Source: Paraburkholderia caffeinilytica
Lineage (GTDB): Bacteria; Pseudomonadota; Gammaproteobacteria; Burkholderiales; Burkholderiaceae
Length of the DNA: 64,000 nt
Direction of reading: 5' to 3'
Assembly (NCBI RefSeq): GCF_003368325.1
Contig: NZ_CP031466.1
Span: forward strand, 1,550,001 to 1,614,000
In this document: piece after piece, positions 1 to 9,191 of the stretch
Layout of the letters: every line of letters begins with the position of its first letter
Numbering within the stretch: the first letter of the stretch is position 1
Program-made: the position numbers and the translations under genes
The notes under the pieces: model-generated
Database searches by the model: none
What the model saw: the letters and a program-made list of their open reading frames with translations, nothing else
What the model was told of the DNA's origin: nothing

Positions 1-252
1 GGTCTCTCCGCCGCAGTCTGGAGCAGCGACATCAACACGTGCCTGACCGTTGCGCGCGGCGTCGATGCTGGAACGGTCTGGGTCAACACATTCCTGGACG
101 GTTATCCGGAGTTGCCGTTCGGCGGCTTCAAGTCGAGCGGCGTAGGACGTGAACTCGGCAAGCAGGCGGTTGAAGACTACACCGAGACCAAAACGATCCA
201 GCTTCACATCGGCGAGCGCAAGAACTGGTGGCTACCGCGCCCGGTGGCCTGA
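1..252 (+). CDS. Aldehyde dehydrogenase, C-terminal part (cut by window start)
   Basis: The frame is open from the first base to a TGA at 250-252, giving the last 83 residues. It carries the C-terminal NAD-dependent aldehyde dehydrogenase signature: GTVWVNTF near residues 27-34, then PFGGFKSSGVGRELG, which packs near the active site. These enzymes oxidise an aldehyde to the acid with NAD(P). The catalytic cysteine lies outside the window, so activity cannot be judged. It is 76 bases upstream of a sugar ABC transporter on the same strand and probably belongs to that catabolic operon, oxidising an aldehyde made by the downstream dehydrogenases. Family assignment is secure; substrate unknown. 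Confidence 0.9.
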   Translation, partial: GLSAAVWSSDINTCLTVARGVDAGTVWVNTFLDGYPELPFGGFKSSGVGRELGKQAVEDYTETKTIQLHIGERKNWWLPRPVA

Positions 253-273
253 CCCTCATCACTTTCACCTGGC

Positions 274-293
274 CACGGCGGCAGGTCGCCGTG
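274..293 (+). promoter_or_regulatory. Stem-loop between aldehyde dehydrogenase and binding-protein gene
   Basis: A perfect 7-base inverted repeat, CACGGCG (274-280) and CGCCGTG (287-293), with a 6-base loop. No T run follows, so it is more likely an mRNA processing or stabilising hairpin in front of the binding-protein gene than an intrinsic terminator. Function is inferred. Confidence 0.4.
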
Positions 294-328
294 CAATCGA
301 GAAGAAACCCCGTCAAGGGAGCGTAATC

Positions 329-1597
329 ATGGAGACGAAGATGATCAAGAAACGCATTGCCGCGATCGCAGCGGGACTGCTCGCCTGCCACTGCCTGTCC
401 GCCGTTGCGGCCGATGCCAGGCAGGTGGAGGTGATGCACTGGTGGACTTCCGGCGGCGAGGCCAAGTCCTTGAGCGTACTCAAGGACGAGCTGAAGCAGA
501 AGGGCTACTCGTGGAAGGACAGCCCGATCGCCGGTGGAGGCGGTGAAGCAGCGCGAACCGTACTGCGCGCACGCATTGCATCGAATAACCCGCCGGATGC
601 GATGCAGATGCTCGGCTTCAGCGTGCAGGATTACGCGGAACAAAGCCTTCTCAACCCGCTCGACAGCGTGGCAGCGAAAGGAGGCTGGGACAAGCTCGTT
701 CCGGCTCCGATCCAGCGCTTTTCGAAGGCAGATGGTCACTGGTACGCCGTGCCGATCGACGTACACAGCACCAACTGGATCTGGGCGAACAAAAAGATCT
801 TCGATGAACTCAAGCTGACGCCCCCGCAGACCTTCGACGAACTGGTGGCCGACGCCGACAAGATCCGTAAGGCCGGCTACATTCCGCTCGCCCACGGCGG
901 ACAGGCATGGCAGGAAGCGACGATCTTCGACAGTGCCGTGATGTCGGCGGGTGGACCGAAGTTCTATACGGATGCAATGGTCAATCTCGATACCAGGGCG
1001 ATTGGCTCGAAGACAATGGAAAAGGCCTTCGAGCAGATGCGCAAGCTGCGCGGCATGGTCGATCCTAACTTCTCGGGCCGCGACTGGAACCTTGCCACCT
1101 CAATGGTCATCACTGGCAAAGCGGCCATGCAGATCATGGGCGATTGGGCAAAGGGCGAATTCACGAATGCCGGCAAGAAGCCCGGTGTCGACTATCTGTG
1201 CATGCGCTATCCCGGCACGCAAGGCGACTTCATCTTCGTGACCGACCAGTTCGCGACCTTCAAGGCGGGCACCGACCGTCAGCCGGGTGAAAATGCCTTC
1301 GCAGAAGCGGTCATGGACAAGGGCGTGCAGGCGAGGTTCAACCAGGTGAAAGGTGCGATCCCGGCACGCCTCGACGTACCGTCTGACGGCTTCGACGAAT
1401 GCGGCGTGAAATCGATGAACGACATGCGCGCGGCGCTAAAGAACGGCACGATGGTCGGCAGTTTCGCGCATGGCCAGGCGATGCCGGAATCGTCGAAGAC
1501 TGCCATGTATGACGTGGTGACGCATTTCTTCAACTCGAATCAGTCGTCCGCGGACGCAGTGAAAGCGCTTGTGACGGCCGTAGAGAACTCGAAGTGA
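329..1597 (+). CDS. Sugar ABC transporter substrate-binding protein (CUT1, GtsA/glucose-mannose type)
   Basis: A 422-residue periplasmic solute-binding protein. The ATG at 329 is chosen because AAGGGAG lies 7 bases upstream (315-321) and the protein then begins with a positively charged, hydrophobic signal peptide (about residues 1-28, ending AVAA). The mature start, EVMHWWTSGGEAKSL, and the later QIMGDWAKGEF are typical of extracellular binding proteins family 1, especially the glucose/mannose-binding GtsA group. It captures a sugar for the two permeases and ATPase that follow on the same strand. A stem-loop downstream separates it from the permease genes, as is common where the binding protein is made in excess. 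Family clear; ligand only suggested by resemblance. Confidence 0.9.
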   Translation: METKMIKKRIAAIAAGLLACHCLSAVAADARQVEVMHWWTSGGEAKSLSVLKDELKQKGYSWKDSPIAGGGGEAARTVLRARIASNNPPDAMQMLGFSVQDYAEQSLLNPLDSVAAKGGWDKLVPAPIQRFSKADGHWYAVPIDVHSTNWIWANKKIFDELKLTPPQTFDELVADADKIRKAGYIPLAHGGQAWQEATIFDSAVMSAGGPKFYTDAMVNLDTRAIGSKTMEKAFEQMRKLRGMVDPNFSGRDWNLATSMVITGKAAMQIMGDWAKGEFTNAGKKPGVDYLCMRYPGTQGDFIFVTDQFATFKAGTDRQPGENAFAEAVMDKGVQARFNQVKGAIPARLDVPSDGFDECGVKSMNDMRAALKNGTMVGSFAHGQAMPESSKTAMYDVVTHFFNSNQSSADAVKALVTAVENSK

Positions 1598-1615
1598 TCG
1601 ACTAGCCGGTGACAC

Positions 1616-1635
1616 GGGATGCCGTCAGGTATCCC
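1616..1635 (+). promoter_or_regulatory. Stem-loop after binding-protein gene
   Basis: GGGATGCC (1616-1623), loop GTCA, GGTATCCC (1628-1635): an 8-base stem with one G-U pair, 18 bases after the stop of the binding-protein gene. No T tract. Its position suits a stem-loop that protects the upstream transcript and lowers permease expression; that role is inferred. Confidence 0.4.
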
Positions 1636-1674
1636 ATTCGTGTATTTCGTTGTACTTGATGTGCAGGTGATGCC

Positions 1675-2643
1675 ATGCTCTCACACAATCGCGCCCATTC
1701 CGTCGACGCGGCTGGCCCTTTGAATCCGTCCACCGGACCGGTTGCGAAAAGGCGCTCCTTTCGCAACCAGTTTGAAGCAATTCTTCCAAAGCTCGTTCTC
1801 AGTCCGACGCTGATCGTCACGCTCGTTTTTGTCTACGGTTTTATCGCGTGGACGACGATCCTCTCGTTCACCCGGTCTCGCGCGTTCGCCAACTTCAAAT
1901 GGGCGGGTTTCACGCAGTACGGCCGGGTCTGGGAGCATCCGCGCTGGCACGTGGCGGTGACGAATCTGGGCATCTACGCGTCGCTTTACGTGGTGCTGTG
2001 TCTCGTGATCGGTCTCGCGCTTGCGATCCTCCTCGATCAACGTATTAGGTCCGAAGGCGGACTACGGGCAATTTTCCTGTATCCGATGGCGCTGTCGTTT
2101 ATCGTCACCGGCACGGCGTGGAAGTGGATTCTCAATCCGGGGCTCGGACTCACCAAGCTCTTCCATGACTGGGGTTGGAGCACCTTCCAGTTCGACTGGA
2201 TCATCAATGACGACATGGCCATCTATACGGTGGTGATCGCCGCGGTGTGGCAGGCCTCCGGCTTTGTGATGGCAATGTTTCTCGCCGGCCTGCGCGGGAT
2301 CGACCAGGAGATGATCAGGGCCGCGTCGATCGACGGCGCACGGATGCCTTCCATCTACCGCCGCATCATCATCCCGCAGTTGCGCCCGGTGTTCATTTCC
2401 GCGCTCGTCATCCTTGTGCATCTGGCTGTGAAGAGTTACGAGCTGGTGATCGCGCTGACCGGAGCTGGACCCGGCTACGCCACTGAACTGCCATCGACCT
2501 TCATGTACTCGTTTACGTTCACGCGCAATGAGCTCGGCATGGGGGCCGCCAGCGCCGTGATGATGCTATGCACCGTCGCAGCCATCATGGTGCCGTATCT
2601 CTACTCCGAAATGCGCCCCCGCCGGACAGCGGGCGGGCACTAG
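1675..2643 (+). CDS. Sugar ABC transporter permease, MalF/GtsB type
   Basis: A 322-residue inner-membrane permease with about six hydrophobic segments. The cytoplasmic EAA loop that docks the ATPase is clear at residues 215-234 (RAASIDGARM...IIIP). The N-terminus has a soluble basic stretch of about 35 residues before the first membrane span. ATG at 1675 follows AGGTGA at short spacing. It pairs with the next gene to make the CUT1 transmembrane channel that takes sugar from the binding protein at 329-1597. The order binding protein, permease, permease, ATPase is the canonical one for glucose/mannose and related importers. Confidence 0.92.
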   Translation: MLSHNRAHSVDAAGPLNPSTGPVAKRRSFRNQFEAILPKLVLSPTLIVTLVFVYGFIAWTTILSFTRSRAFANFKWAGFTQYGRVWEHPRWHVAVTNLGIYASLYVVLCLVIGLALAILLDQRIRSEGGLRAIFLYPMALSFIVTGTAWKWILNPGLGLTKLFHDWGWSTFQFDWIINDDMAIYTVVIAAVWQASGFVMAMFLAGLRGIDQEMIRAASIDGARMPSIYRRIIIPQLRPVFISALVILVHLAVKSYELVIALTGAGPGYATELPSTFMYSFTFTRNELGMGAASAVMMLCTVAAIMVPYLYSEMRPRRTAGGH

Positions 2644-2698
2644 GCGAATCGTCAAGCCGACTCATCGAGTCAGATCACTGAGCCTCAAGGAGACAATG

Positions 2699-3592
2699 AT
2701 GGCTGCCAAATCATGGGACTCACCACAGATGGTGGTGGGCAAGCACAACTACATCTCACGCATCGTCATCTACTCGATGCTCGCGGTAACGGCGGTCGTG
2801 TACCTCGTACCGCTGCTTGTGATGCTTCTGACCTCGTTCAAGCCGTTGCCCGAGGTCTACGCGGGCAACATTCTCGCCCTGCCCCACGAATGGACCCTCG
2901 CCGCGTGGGCAAAAGCATGGGGCTCGGCGTGCGTGGGGCTTGATTGTTCTGGCGTGAAAGGCTTCTTCTGGAACTCGTTCCGGATGGTGATTTCAGCCGT
3001 CGCGCTATCCACACTGATCGGCGCACTGAATGGCTACGTGCTGACCAAGTGGCGTTTCAAGGGCGATAGCGTGCTGTTCGCACTCGTCCTGTTCGGCTGC
3101 TTCATTCCGTTTCAGATCGTCCTCATCCCGATGGCATCGTTCCTCGGTAAGGTCGGACTTGCACAGTCGATTCCCGGCCTTGTATTCGTCCATGTCGTGT
3201 ATGGCCTCTGCTTTACGACGCTCTACTTTCGCAACTACTACATCGCGTTTCCGGACGAACTCGTCAAGGCAGCGATGATCGACGGCGCCCGCTTCTTCCG
3301 GATCTTCTTCCGGATTCTGCTTCCGAACTCAGTGCCGATCATTACCGTCACCGTGATCTGGCAGTTCACGAATATCTGGAACGACTTCCTGTTCGGCGCC
3401 TCCTTCACGACCGGCAGCACGGCGCCGATCACGGTCGCGCTCAACAACATCGTCAACACGTCCACCGGTGTCAAGGAATACAACGTCCAGATGGCAACGG
3501 CAATGATCGCCGCCTTGCCCACGCTTCTGGTCTATGTGATCGGCGGTCGTTACTTCGTTCGCGGTTTGATGGCCGGTTCGGTCAAGGGGTAA
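2699..3592 (+). CDS. Sugar ABC transporter permease, MalG/GtsC type
   Basis: A 297-residue second permease with six hydrophobic spans. The EAA loop is at about residues 190-209 (KAAMIDGARFFRIFFRILLP). Two adjacent ATG codons exist at 2696 and 2699; the second is preferred because AAGGAG (2687-2692) then sits 6 bases upstream rather than 3. It forms a heterodimer with the preceding permease. The insertion containing CVGLDCSGVKGFFWNS between the first two spans is a feature seen in GtsC-like proteins. The stop is 3 bases before the ATPase gene, indicating co-translation. Confidence 0.92.
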   Translation: MAAKSWDSPQMVVGKHNYISRIVIYSMLAVTAVVYLVPLLVMLLTSFKPLPEVYAGNILALPHEWTLAAWAKAWGSACVGLDCSGVKGFFWNSFRMVISAVALSTLIGALNGYVLTKWRFKGDSVLFALVLFGCFIPFQIVLIPMASFLGKVGLAQSIPGLVFVHVVYGLCFTTLYFRNYYIAFPDELVKAAMIDGARFFRIFFRILLPNSVPIITVTVIWQFTNIWNDFLFGASFTTGSTAPITVALNNIVNTSTGVKEYNVQMATAMIAALPTLLVYVIGGRYFVRGLMAGSVKG

Positions 3593-3595
3593 AAA

Positions 3596-4702
3596 ATGTC
3601 TTCTCTCCACGTATCCAATGTCCGCAAGGCATACGGTTCCACTGAAATCCTTCGCGAGATCAATATCGATGTTGAGGACGGGGACTTCCTCGTTCTGGTC
3701 GGTCCGTCCGGTTGCGGCAAGTCCACCCTGCTCTCCCTGATTGCGGGCCTCGACACACTGAGTGGCGGTGAAATCCGGATCGGTGCCGACAAGGTTAACG
3801 ACCTGCATCCGAGCGAACGCGACATCGCGATGGTGTTCCAGAGCTATGCGCTGTATCCGAACATGACCGTCGGCCAGAACATCAGCTTCGGCCTCGAGAT
3901 GCGAAAAGTGCCGAAGCCGGAACGCGAGAAGGCCGTGCAGGACGCAGCGCGCCTCCTGCAGATCGAGCACTTGCTGGACCGGCGCCCTGCCCAGCTTTCC
4001 GGCGGTCAGCGTCAGCGTGTCGCGATGGGCCGGGCACTGGTGCGGCACCCGAAGATCTTTCTCTTCGACGAGCCGCTTTCGAATCTCGACGCCAAGCTTC
4101 GGGTCGATATGCGCACCGAAATCAAGAAGCTGCATCAGCGGCTCGGTGCAACGATCGTCTACGTCACGCACGACCAGATCGAGGCGATGACGCTTGCTAC
4201 CCGGATCGCCGTGATGAAGGGCGGCATTCTTCAGCAGCTCGGCACGCCCGCTGAGGTCTACAACACACCCGCGAATACGTTCGTGGCCACCTTCATGGGT
4301 TCGCCATCGATGAACCTCATTCCGGCTCGCATCGAGCAGAAGAACGGCGCGCTCAACCTTCACATCGGCAGCGGTCAGGATGGGGTCGATCTTGCCTTGC
4401 CGCCCCAACCGGCAGCTGTGGAACGGTATGTCGGGAAAAACGTGATAGCGGGACTTCGCCCCGAAGCGATAGGCGTCGAGAACGAGCGCGCCACGTCGTC
4501 CATCCGCACTGTCCCAGTGAAGATTAACGTACTCGAGCCGACCGGGCCCGACACGCTAGCCGTTCTGGAATTCGGCGGCATGGAAGTGTCTGCCCGTTTG
4601 GGAGCCGATCTGCTTCACCGGTCAGGGGAGCGCTGCGAGCTACGGGTGGATCTGTCGAAACTCGTCCTCTTCGACGCTGAAACGGAAGCCCGGATTCATT
4701 GA
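3596..4702 (+). CDS. ABC transporter ATPase, UgpC/MalK family
   Basis: A 368-residue ATP-binding subunit energising the sugar importer encoded just upstream. Walker [10 protein letters not shown] is at 36-44, the Q-loop at about 82, the ABC signature LSGGQ at 134-138, Walker B with the catalytic glutamate at 154-159 (FLFDEP), and the H-loop in YVTHDQ at about residue 192. The C-terminal third is the OB-fold regulatory/TOBE domain of MalK-like ATPases. The gene starts 3 bases after the permease stop with AAGGGG inside the preceding gene as ribosome site. Such ATPases can serve several CUT1 transporters. Assignment to family is secure. Confidence 0.95.
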   Translation: MSSLHVSNVRKAYGSTEILREINIDVEDGDFLVLVGPSGCGKSTLLSLIAGLDTLSGGEIRIGADKVNDLHPSERDIAMVFQSYALYPNMTVGQNISFGLEMRKVPKPEREKAVQDAARLLQIEHLLDRRPAQLSGGQRQRVAMGRALVRHPKIFLFDEPLSNLDAKLRVDMRTEIKKLHQRLGATIVYVTHDQIEAMTLATRIAVMKGGILQQLGTPAEVYNTPANTFVATFMGSPSMNLIPARIEQKNGALNLHIGSGQDGVDLALPPQPAAVERYVGKNVIAGLRPEAIGVENERATSSIRTVPVKINVLEPTGPDTLAVLEFGGMEVSARLGADLLHRSGERCELRVDLSKLVLFDAETEARIH

Positions 4703-4750
4703 GCCTCGCACGGCGCTACGGCGCTACGCGAATTGAAAGATGGTGTAGCC

Positions 4751-5530
4751 ATGAGCAAGTCAGTGGGAAAGTCCCCGACCGCACTGGTAACAGGCGGCCG
4801 GAGAGGCATCGGTCGATCGATCTGCGTAGCGCTCGCGCGCCGCGGCTTCGATGTTGTTTTGACGGATGTCGTACAAGATGAAGAAGCGGAGCACACCTGC
4901 TCGCTGATCAGGCACGAAGGCCGGGATGCGCTCTTTATACAGAGCAATCTGAGCGACATTGGTTCGCATGCCGAGGTTCTCGAGAAGGCCGTCCGTTTCA
5001 AAGGCGGCGTGGCGTGCCTTGTGAACAACGCAGGTATCGGTTCACCGAGCCGCGGCGATCTGCTCGACGTCTCATCTGAAGCGTTCGATGCCGTTATCGG
5101 CATCAACCTGCGCGGAACGTTTTTCATGTCGCAAGCAGTGGCGCGCCACATGGCAGCCACACCTTCCGACTTTGCCCGTTCGATCATCACGGTCTCGTCG
5201 GTATCCGCGGAGATGGCCTCACCCGAACGCGCCGAGTACTGCCTGTCGAAATCCGCCTTGCCGATGATGACCCGGCTGTTCGCGCTGAGGCTGGCCCGCG
5301 CGAATATCGCCGTCTTCGAAGTCAGACCCGGAATCATCAGAACGCCGATGACGGCGGGCGTAGCGCAAAAGTACGAGACACGTTTCGAACAGGGTCTCGT
5401 TCCGGCCGGGCGCTGGGGTGAAAGCGACGAGGTCGGCCAGGCCGTCGCCACGCTAGCCGACGGCTCGCTCCCGTTTGCCACGGGGAGTGTTCTGAATGTG
5501 GACGGCGGCCTGTCCATTCCCGCTTTTTGA
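4751..5530 (+). CDS. Short-chain dehydrogenase/reductase
   Basis: A 259-residue NAD(P)-dependent classical SDR. The Rossmann motif TGGRRGIG is at about 14-21, NNAG sits in the middle, and the catalytic Ser and Tyr-X3-Lys are visible in VSSVSAEM and YCLSK. The ATG at 4751 is chosen over a TTG 18 bases upstream because it gives the usual SDR N-terminus; the ribosome site is weak. It overlaps nothing but ends 11 bases before the GMC oxidoreductase start. Family members often carry names such as 3-oxoacyl-ACP reductase, but within this sugar operon it more likely oxidises or reduces a sugar, polyol or ketone intermediate. Substrate unknown. Confidence 0.88.
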   Translation: MSKSVGKSPTALVTGGRRGIGRSICVALARRGFDVVLTDVVQDEEAEHTCSLIRHEGRDALFIQSNLSDIGSHAEVLEKAVRFKGGVACLVNNAGIGSPSRGDLLDVSSEAFDAVIGINLRGTFFMSQAVARHMAATPSDFARSIITVSSVSAEMASPERAEYCLSKSALPMMTRLFALRLARANIAVFEVRPGIIRTPMTAGVAQKYETRFEQGLVPAGRWGESDEVGQAVATLADGSLPFATGSVLNVDGGLSIPAF

Positions 5531-5541
5531 AGCTGACTGAC

Positions 5542-7164
5542 ATGAAAACGACAACATACGACTACGTGATTGTGGGCGGTGGTTCGGCGGGCTGCGTGCT
5601 GGCCAATCGCCTCAGCGCCGACCCCTCGGTGAAAGTCCTGCTGCTGGAAGCGGGCGGCTCTGACCGCCATCCCTTCTTTGCGATGCCCGCGGGCTTCGCA
5701 AAGATGACCAGGGGCATCGGGTCATGGGGGTGGTACACCGTGCCGCAAAAGCATCTGAACAATCGTGTCCTGCGCTTCACTCAGGCCAAGGTGATCGGAG
5801 GTGGTTCGTCCATCAATGCCCAACTCTATACGCGCGGCGTGCCTGCCGACTACGACGAATGGGAGAGCAAGGCAGGCGCCACCGGTTGGTCTTATCGCGA
5901 TGTTCTGCCCTACTTCAAGCGCTCCGAGAACAATCAGCGCTTTGCCAACGAGTATCACGGCTACGGCGGCCCGCTAGGGGTGTCGAATCCGATCAGCCCG
6001 TTGCCGATCTGCGAAGCGTTCTTTCAGGCTGGACAGGAACTGGGGATTCCTTTTAACCCCGATTTCAATGGCGCGAGCCAGGAAGGACTTGGGTATTACC
6101 AGCTCACCCAGCTCGATGCACGGCGCTCCTCCACGGCGACCGGGTTCATCAGGCCTGTTCTGGACCGGCCGAACCTGACTGTCTGGATGCAGACCCGATC
6201 GCTGCGCGTGCTTGTCGAGGCGAACCGGGCGGTTGGGGTGGAACTCGTTGTGGATGGTGGACGCGATCCGCAGGTCGTCCGCGCGGAGCGCGAGGTCATC
6301 GTCTCGTCGGGCGCGATCGGCTCGCCGAAACTGCTGATGCAGTCCGGGATCGGCCCGGCCGGTCATCTGGAATCGGTGGGCATCAAAACCATTCACAACC
6401 TTAAAGGCGTCGGCGAGAATCTGCAGGACCACCTGGACCTTTTCGTGATCGCGGAATGTACCGGCGATCACACCTACGACAAATACAACAAGCTGCACCA
6501 CGCCGCGTGGGCCGCACTGCAATACCTGGTGCTGAAGAAAGGACCTGTCGCCTCAAGCCTCTTCGAAACGGGAGGTTTCTGGTATGCCGACCGCGATGCA
6601 ACGTCGCGCGACCGGTCCCCCGACATCCAGTTTCATCTGGGGTTGGGATCGGGCATCGAAGCCGGCATGGCGAAACTGAAAAACGCCGGCGTGACGCTAA
6701 ACACCGCTTACCTTCGGCCCCGCTCGCGAGGCACGGTTCGCCTGTCGAGTTCCGATCCCTCCGCCGCCCCGCTGCTTGATCCGAACTACTGGTCCGATAC
6801 TCACGATCGCGACATGGCGATCAAGGGCCTGCGGCTTGCGCGAGACATCATCAGCGCGCCCGCCATGAAGCGGTATGTGCAAAGTGAAGTCCTTCCAGGC
6901 CCGCGTGCAAACACGGATCAGGAGCTTTTCGATTACGCCTGCGCGAATGCGAAAACCGACCACCATCCAGTCGGCACATGCCGGATGGGCTCCGCGAACG
7001 ATCCGGATAGTGTCGTCACACCCGATCTTCGTCTGATCGGCCTCGACGGATTGCGCGTGGTCGACGCATCAGTCATGCCGTTCGTGCCTTCGTGCAACAC
7101 CAACGCACCGACGATCATGGTGGCTGAGAAAGCGGCCGACATGATCATCCAATCCAGACATTGA
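5542..7164 (+). CDS. GMC family FAD-dependent oxidoreductase (choline/alcohol dehydrogenase-like)
   Basis: A 540-residue glucose-methanol-choline oxidoreductase. The FAD dinucleotide motif GGGSAG is at 11-16, the first GMC signature (GGGSSINAQLYTRG) at about residues 89-102, and the C-terminal catalytic region contains DHHPVGTCRMG and NTNAPTIMVAEKAADMI. The ATG at 5542 replaces an upstream TTG that lies inside the preceding stop. These enzymes oxidise alcohol groups and pass electrons to a quinone or another acceptor; no signal peptide is seen, so this one is probably cytoplasmic. In the operon it may oxidise an alcohol or sugar hydroxyl to an aldehyde or ketone for the aldehyde dehydrogenase at 1-252. 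Substrate not deducible. Confidence 0.9.
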   Translation: MKTTTYDYVIVGGGSAGCVLANRLSADPSVKVLLLEAGGSDRHPFFAMPAGFAKMTRGIGSWGWYTVPQKHLNNRVLRFTQAKVIGGGSSINAQLYTRGVPADYDEWESKAGATGWSYRDVLPYFKRSENNQRFANEYHGYGGPLGVSNPISPLPICEAFFQAGQELGIPFNPDFNGASQEGLGYYQLTQLDARRSSTATGFIRPVLDRPNLTVWMQTRSLRVLVEANRAVGVELVVDGGRDPQVVRAEREVIVSSGAIGSPKLLMQSGIGPAGHLESVGIKTIHNLKGVGENLQDHLDLFVIAECTGDHTYDKYNKLHHAAWAALQYLVLKKGPVASSLFETGGFWYADRDATSRDRSPDIQFHLGLGSGIEAGMAKLKNAGVTLNTAYLRPRSRGTVRLSSSDPSAAPLLDPNYWSDTHDRDMAIKGLRLARDIISAPAMKRYVQSEVLPGPRANTDQELFDYACANAKTDHHPVGTCRMGSANDPDSVVTPDLRLIGLDGLRVVDASVMPFVPSCNTNAPTIMVAEKAADMIIQSRH

Positions 7165-7173
7165 GAGGGTTTC

Positions 7174-8352
7174 ATGAAGATCAATCTGCCAGCCCACGAC
7201 GGCACGATCCAAACCTACGCGATGCAGCATCAGGAAGACGCGGCGCCACTCGCGACGACGCCAACGTTTAACCGCATTGCCTACGCAGCAGCACACGTTG
7301 TTGTTGATCCGCGCGCCGCGTACGAACCATGGGGCGACGCGCCGCGCGTCGATTGGGATAGCACGCTTGCGTTTCGCGAGCATCTCTACAGCCTGGGCTT
7401 CAAAGTCGCCGAAGCGATGGACACGGCGCAGCGAGGCATGGGCATTGGCTGGCCAACGGCTGCCGAACTGATCCGACGCAGCGTCGCCCATGCTCGTACG
7501 ATCCCAGGTGCAGACCTTGCCTGTGGGGCGGGCACCGATCATCTGGATAGTACGCGACGCCACTCACTGTCGGACATCATCAATGCGTACAACGAGCAGT
7601 TCGAGGTAGTGGAATCCGCGGGCGGCCGCCCGATCATGATGGCAAGCCGCGCGCTCTGTGCTGCGGCCCGCTCTGCCGACGACTACAAGAACGTCTACGA
7701 CGCCGTGATCTCCTCGTCGCGCAACAAGGTCGTTCTGCACTGGCTCGGCGATGCGTTCGACGCGTCCCTTGCCGGATACTGGGGCAGCAGTGACGTGCAG
7801 ACGGCGATGGCAACGGTCCTCGACATCATCAGACAGCACCGCAGCAACATCGAAGGGATCAAGATTTCGTTGCTGAATGCCGAGTACGAGCGTCAGCTGC
7901 GGTCCCAGCTTCCTGAAGGCGTTTTAATGTTCACCGGTGACGATTACAACTACGGCGACCTGATTGCGGGTGACAGCACAGGCCAATCGCACGCATTGCT
8001 TGGCATCTTCGACCCGATCGCGCCCGTGGCATCCCGCGCATTGGTTGCGCTTGCAGCTGGCGACCTCGAACGGTACCACCAGTTGATAGGGCCGACGATC
8101 TCGCTGTCGCGCGAGCTCTTTGTAGCGCCAACGCAGTATTACAAGGCGGGTGTCGTATTCCTCGCGTGGCTGAACGGTCATCAAAGCCACTTCTCGATGG
8201 CCGGTGGCATGCAGTCGGCCAGGTCGGTTCTGCATTACGCCGACGTGTTCCGGAAAGCGGATACTGCGGGCGTCCTGATCCGTCCGGATCTGGCGCGTCG
8301 CCGGATGGGTGAATTCCTCAATCTTCATGCCGGTATTGAGAACCACAAGTGA
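7174..8352 (+). CDS. DUF993 family protein (DHDPS-like TIM barrel)
   Basis: A 392-residue protein of the DUF993 family, annotated elsewhere as dihydrodipicolinate-synthase-like. Recognisable stretches are VVVDPRAAYEPWG (about 46-58), a conserved GMGIGWPTAAEL (about 88-99) and ACGAGTDHL (about 116-124). DHDPS-like enzymes are Schiff-base aldolases or dehydratases; a lysine in NKVVLHWLGDAFD is a plausible but unproven candidate catalytic residue. Family members occur in sugar catabolic clusters with oxidoreductases, which fits here. It begins 9 bases after the GMC gene with GAGAGGG upstream, and its stop overlaps a possible GTG of the next frame. No biochemical role is established as far as I know. 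Confidence 0.8.
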   Translation: MKINLPAHDGTIQTYAMQHQEDAAPLATTPTFNRIAYAAAHVVVDPRAAYEPWGDAPRVDWDSTLAFREHLYSLGFKVAEAMDTAQRGMGIGWPTAAELIRRSVAHARTIPGADLACGAGTDHLDSTRRHSLSDIINAYNEQFEVVESAGGRPIMMASRALCAAARSADDYKNVYDAVISSSRNKVVLHWLGDAFDASLAGYWGSSDVQTAMATVLDIIRQHRSNIEGIKISLLNAEYERQLRSQLPEGVLMFTGDDYNYGDLIAGDSTGQSHALLGIFDPIAPVASRALVALAAGDLERYHQLIGPTISLSRELFVAPTQYYKAGVVFLAWLNGHQSHFSMAGGMQSARSVLHYADVFRKADTAGVLIRPDLARRRMGEFLNLHAGIENHK

Positions 8353-8423
8353 GTCTCTCAGGATGGGTCGCCAATGGCGTCTCTCGGCGAGCGAATGGAC
8401 CCGATGCGGGGCGTGAGGCCGTC

Positions 8424-9002
8424 ATGCCAGCAGAAAAAGTTCATGCCAATCAGCTAGGTCGCCTGCGCAAGCAGGCGCGTTCGACCGTCTTGCCTCGACT
8501 GGACGCCGCCGCGGCGAGAGCCATGGGCGAGATTGCCATCAACCTTGCCTTGCGGCGCGGGTTGTCCATCGCCGTTTGTATAGCAAGGCCAAAGCAGACG
8601 TTGTTCTTTTGCGCGCTCGACGGCTCCGGAACGCTTGACGAGACGCGATTGCAGGCACGGCTGAAGACCGCGCTGGCGTTTGGGCAGAGCTCGATGGAAG
8701 TTGGCTTTCGGCTGCGGCAGAGCGGTCGTTCGCTGTTGGATTTCGGATTCGATAGTGAAGCGTACAGCGCCGAGGGTGGCGCAATACCGCTATTCGTTCG
8801 CGGACAGGGACTGGAAGGCGCGGCGGCAATTGCCGGGCTCACCGGCGAAGCCGACCATGAACTTGTCGTCGAGGCGGTCTGCTGGCATCTCGGCGTTGAA
8901 TACGATCGCAGTTTTGCAGGTACACCGTTTCAAAGTGCAAGAGCGCAAGCACGGCGTCGAAACGACGGAACGAGAATCCACGGAGCAAGGAAACAGGAAT
9001 GA
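8424..9002 (+). CDS. UPF0303 / HbpS-like heme-degrading-domain protein
   Basis: A 192-residue protein of the UPF0303 family (GlcG/HbpS-like fold). The core stretches LRRGLSIAVCI, FFCALDGSG, GGAIPLFVRGQ and VVEAVCWHLGV are typical. The ATG at 8424 gives a length near the family norm of about 160-170 residues; a GTG at 8349, overlapping the previous stop, is an alternative. The last 25 or so residues are basic and unlike the family, perhaps a run-on extension. Such proteins often accompany catabolic operons but their job is unclear; heme binding is not evident from the sequence. The stop overlaps the start of the truncated transporter gene. Confidence 0.7.
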   Translation: MPAEKVHANQLGRLRKQARSTVLPRLDAAAARAMGEIAINLALRRGLSIAVCIARPKQTLFFCALDGSGTLDETRLQARLKTALAFGQSSMEVGFRLRQSGRSLLDFGFDSEAYSAEGGAIPLFVRGQGLEGAAAIAGLTGEADHELVVEAVCWHLGVEYDRSFAGTPFQSARAQARRRNDGTRIHGARKQE

Positions 9003-9148
9003 CGGGACATGTCACCACCAGCATCTCAACGGTGCACGAGACGGATCTTGCCGTCACGAATCGGGATCTCAGACGCGTCATCAGCGCCAGTGTCGCCGGC
9101 AGTGCGATGGAATGGTATGACTTCAGTATCTACGGCACTGCGTCGGCG
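8999..9148 (+). pseudogene. MHS-type major facilitator transporter, N-terminal fragment only
   Basis: The ATG at 8999 overlaps the preceding stop (ATGA) and follows AAGGAAACAGGA. Residues 30-50, ASVAGSAMEWYDFSIYGTASA, are the start of the first membrane span of metabolite:H+ symporters (MHS family; compare shikimate, ketoglutarate and proline/betaine porters). A whole gene would run about 430 codons, but after residue 50 (base 9148) similarity stops in all three frames, and 44 bases later the convergent aldehyde dehydrogenase gene ends. No remainder of the transporter is found elsewhere in the window. The gene has been cut by a deletion, insertion or rearrangement, or the join is an assembly artefact. 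Confidence 0.75.
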
Positions 9149-9191
9149 TATTCGGGATGTACGGCATTCGGCGATTGCATCGTGTGCCAGT

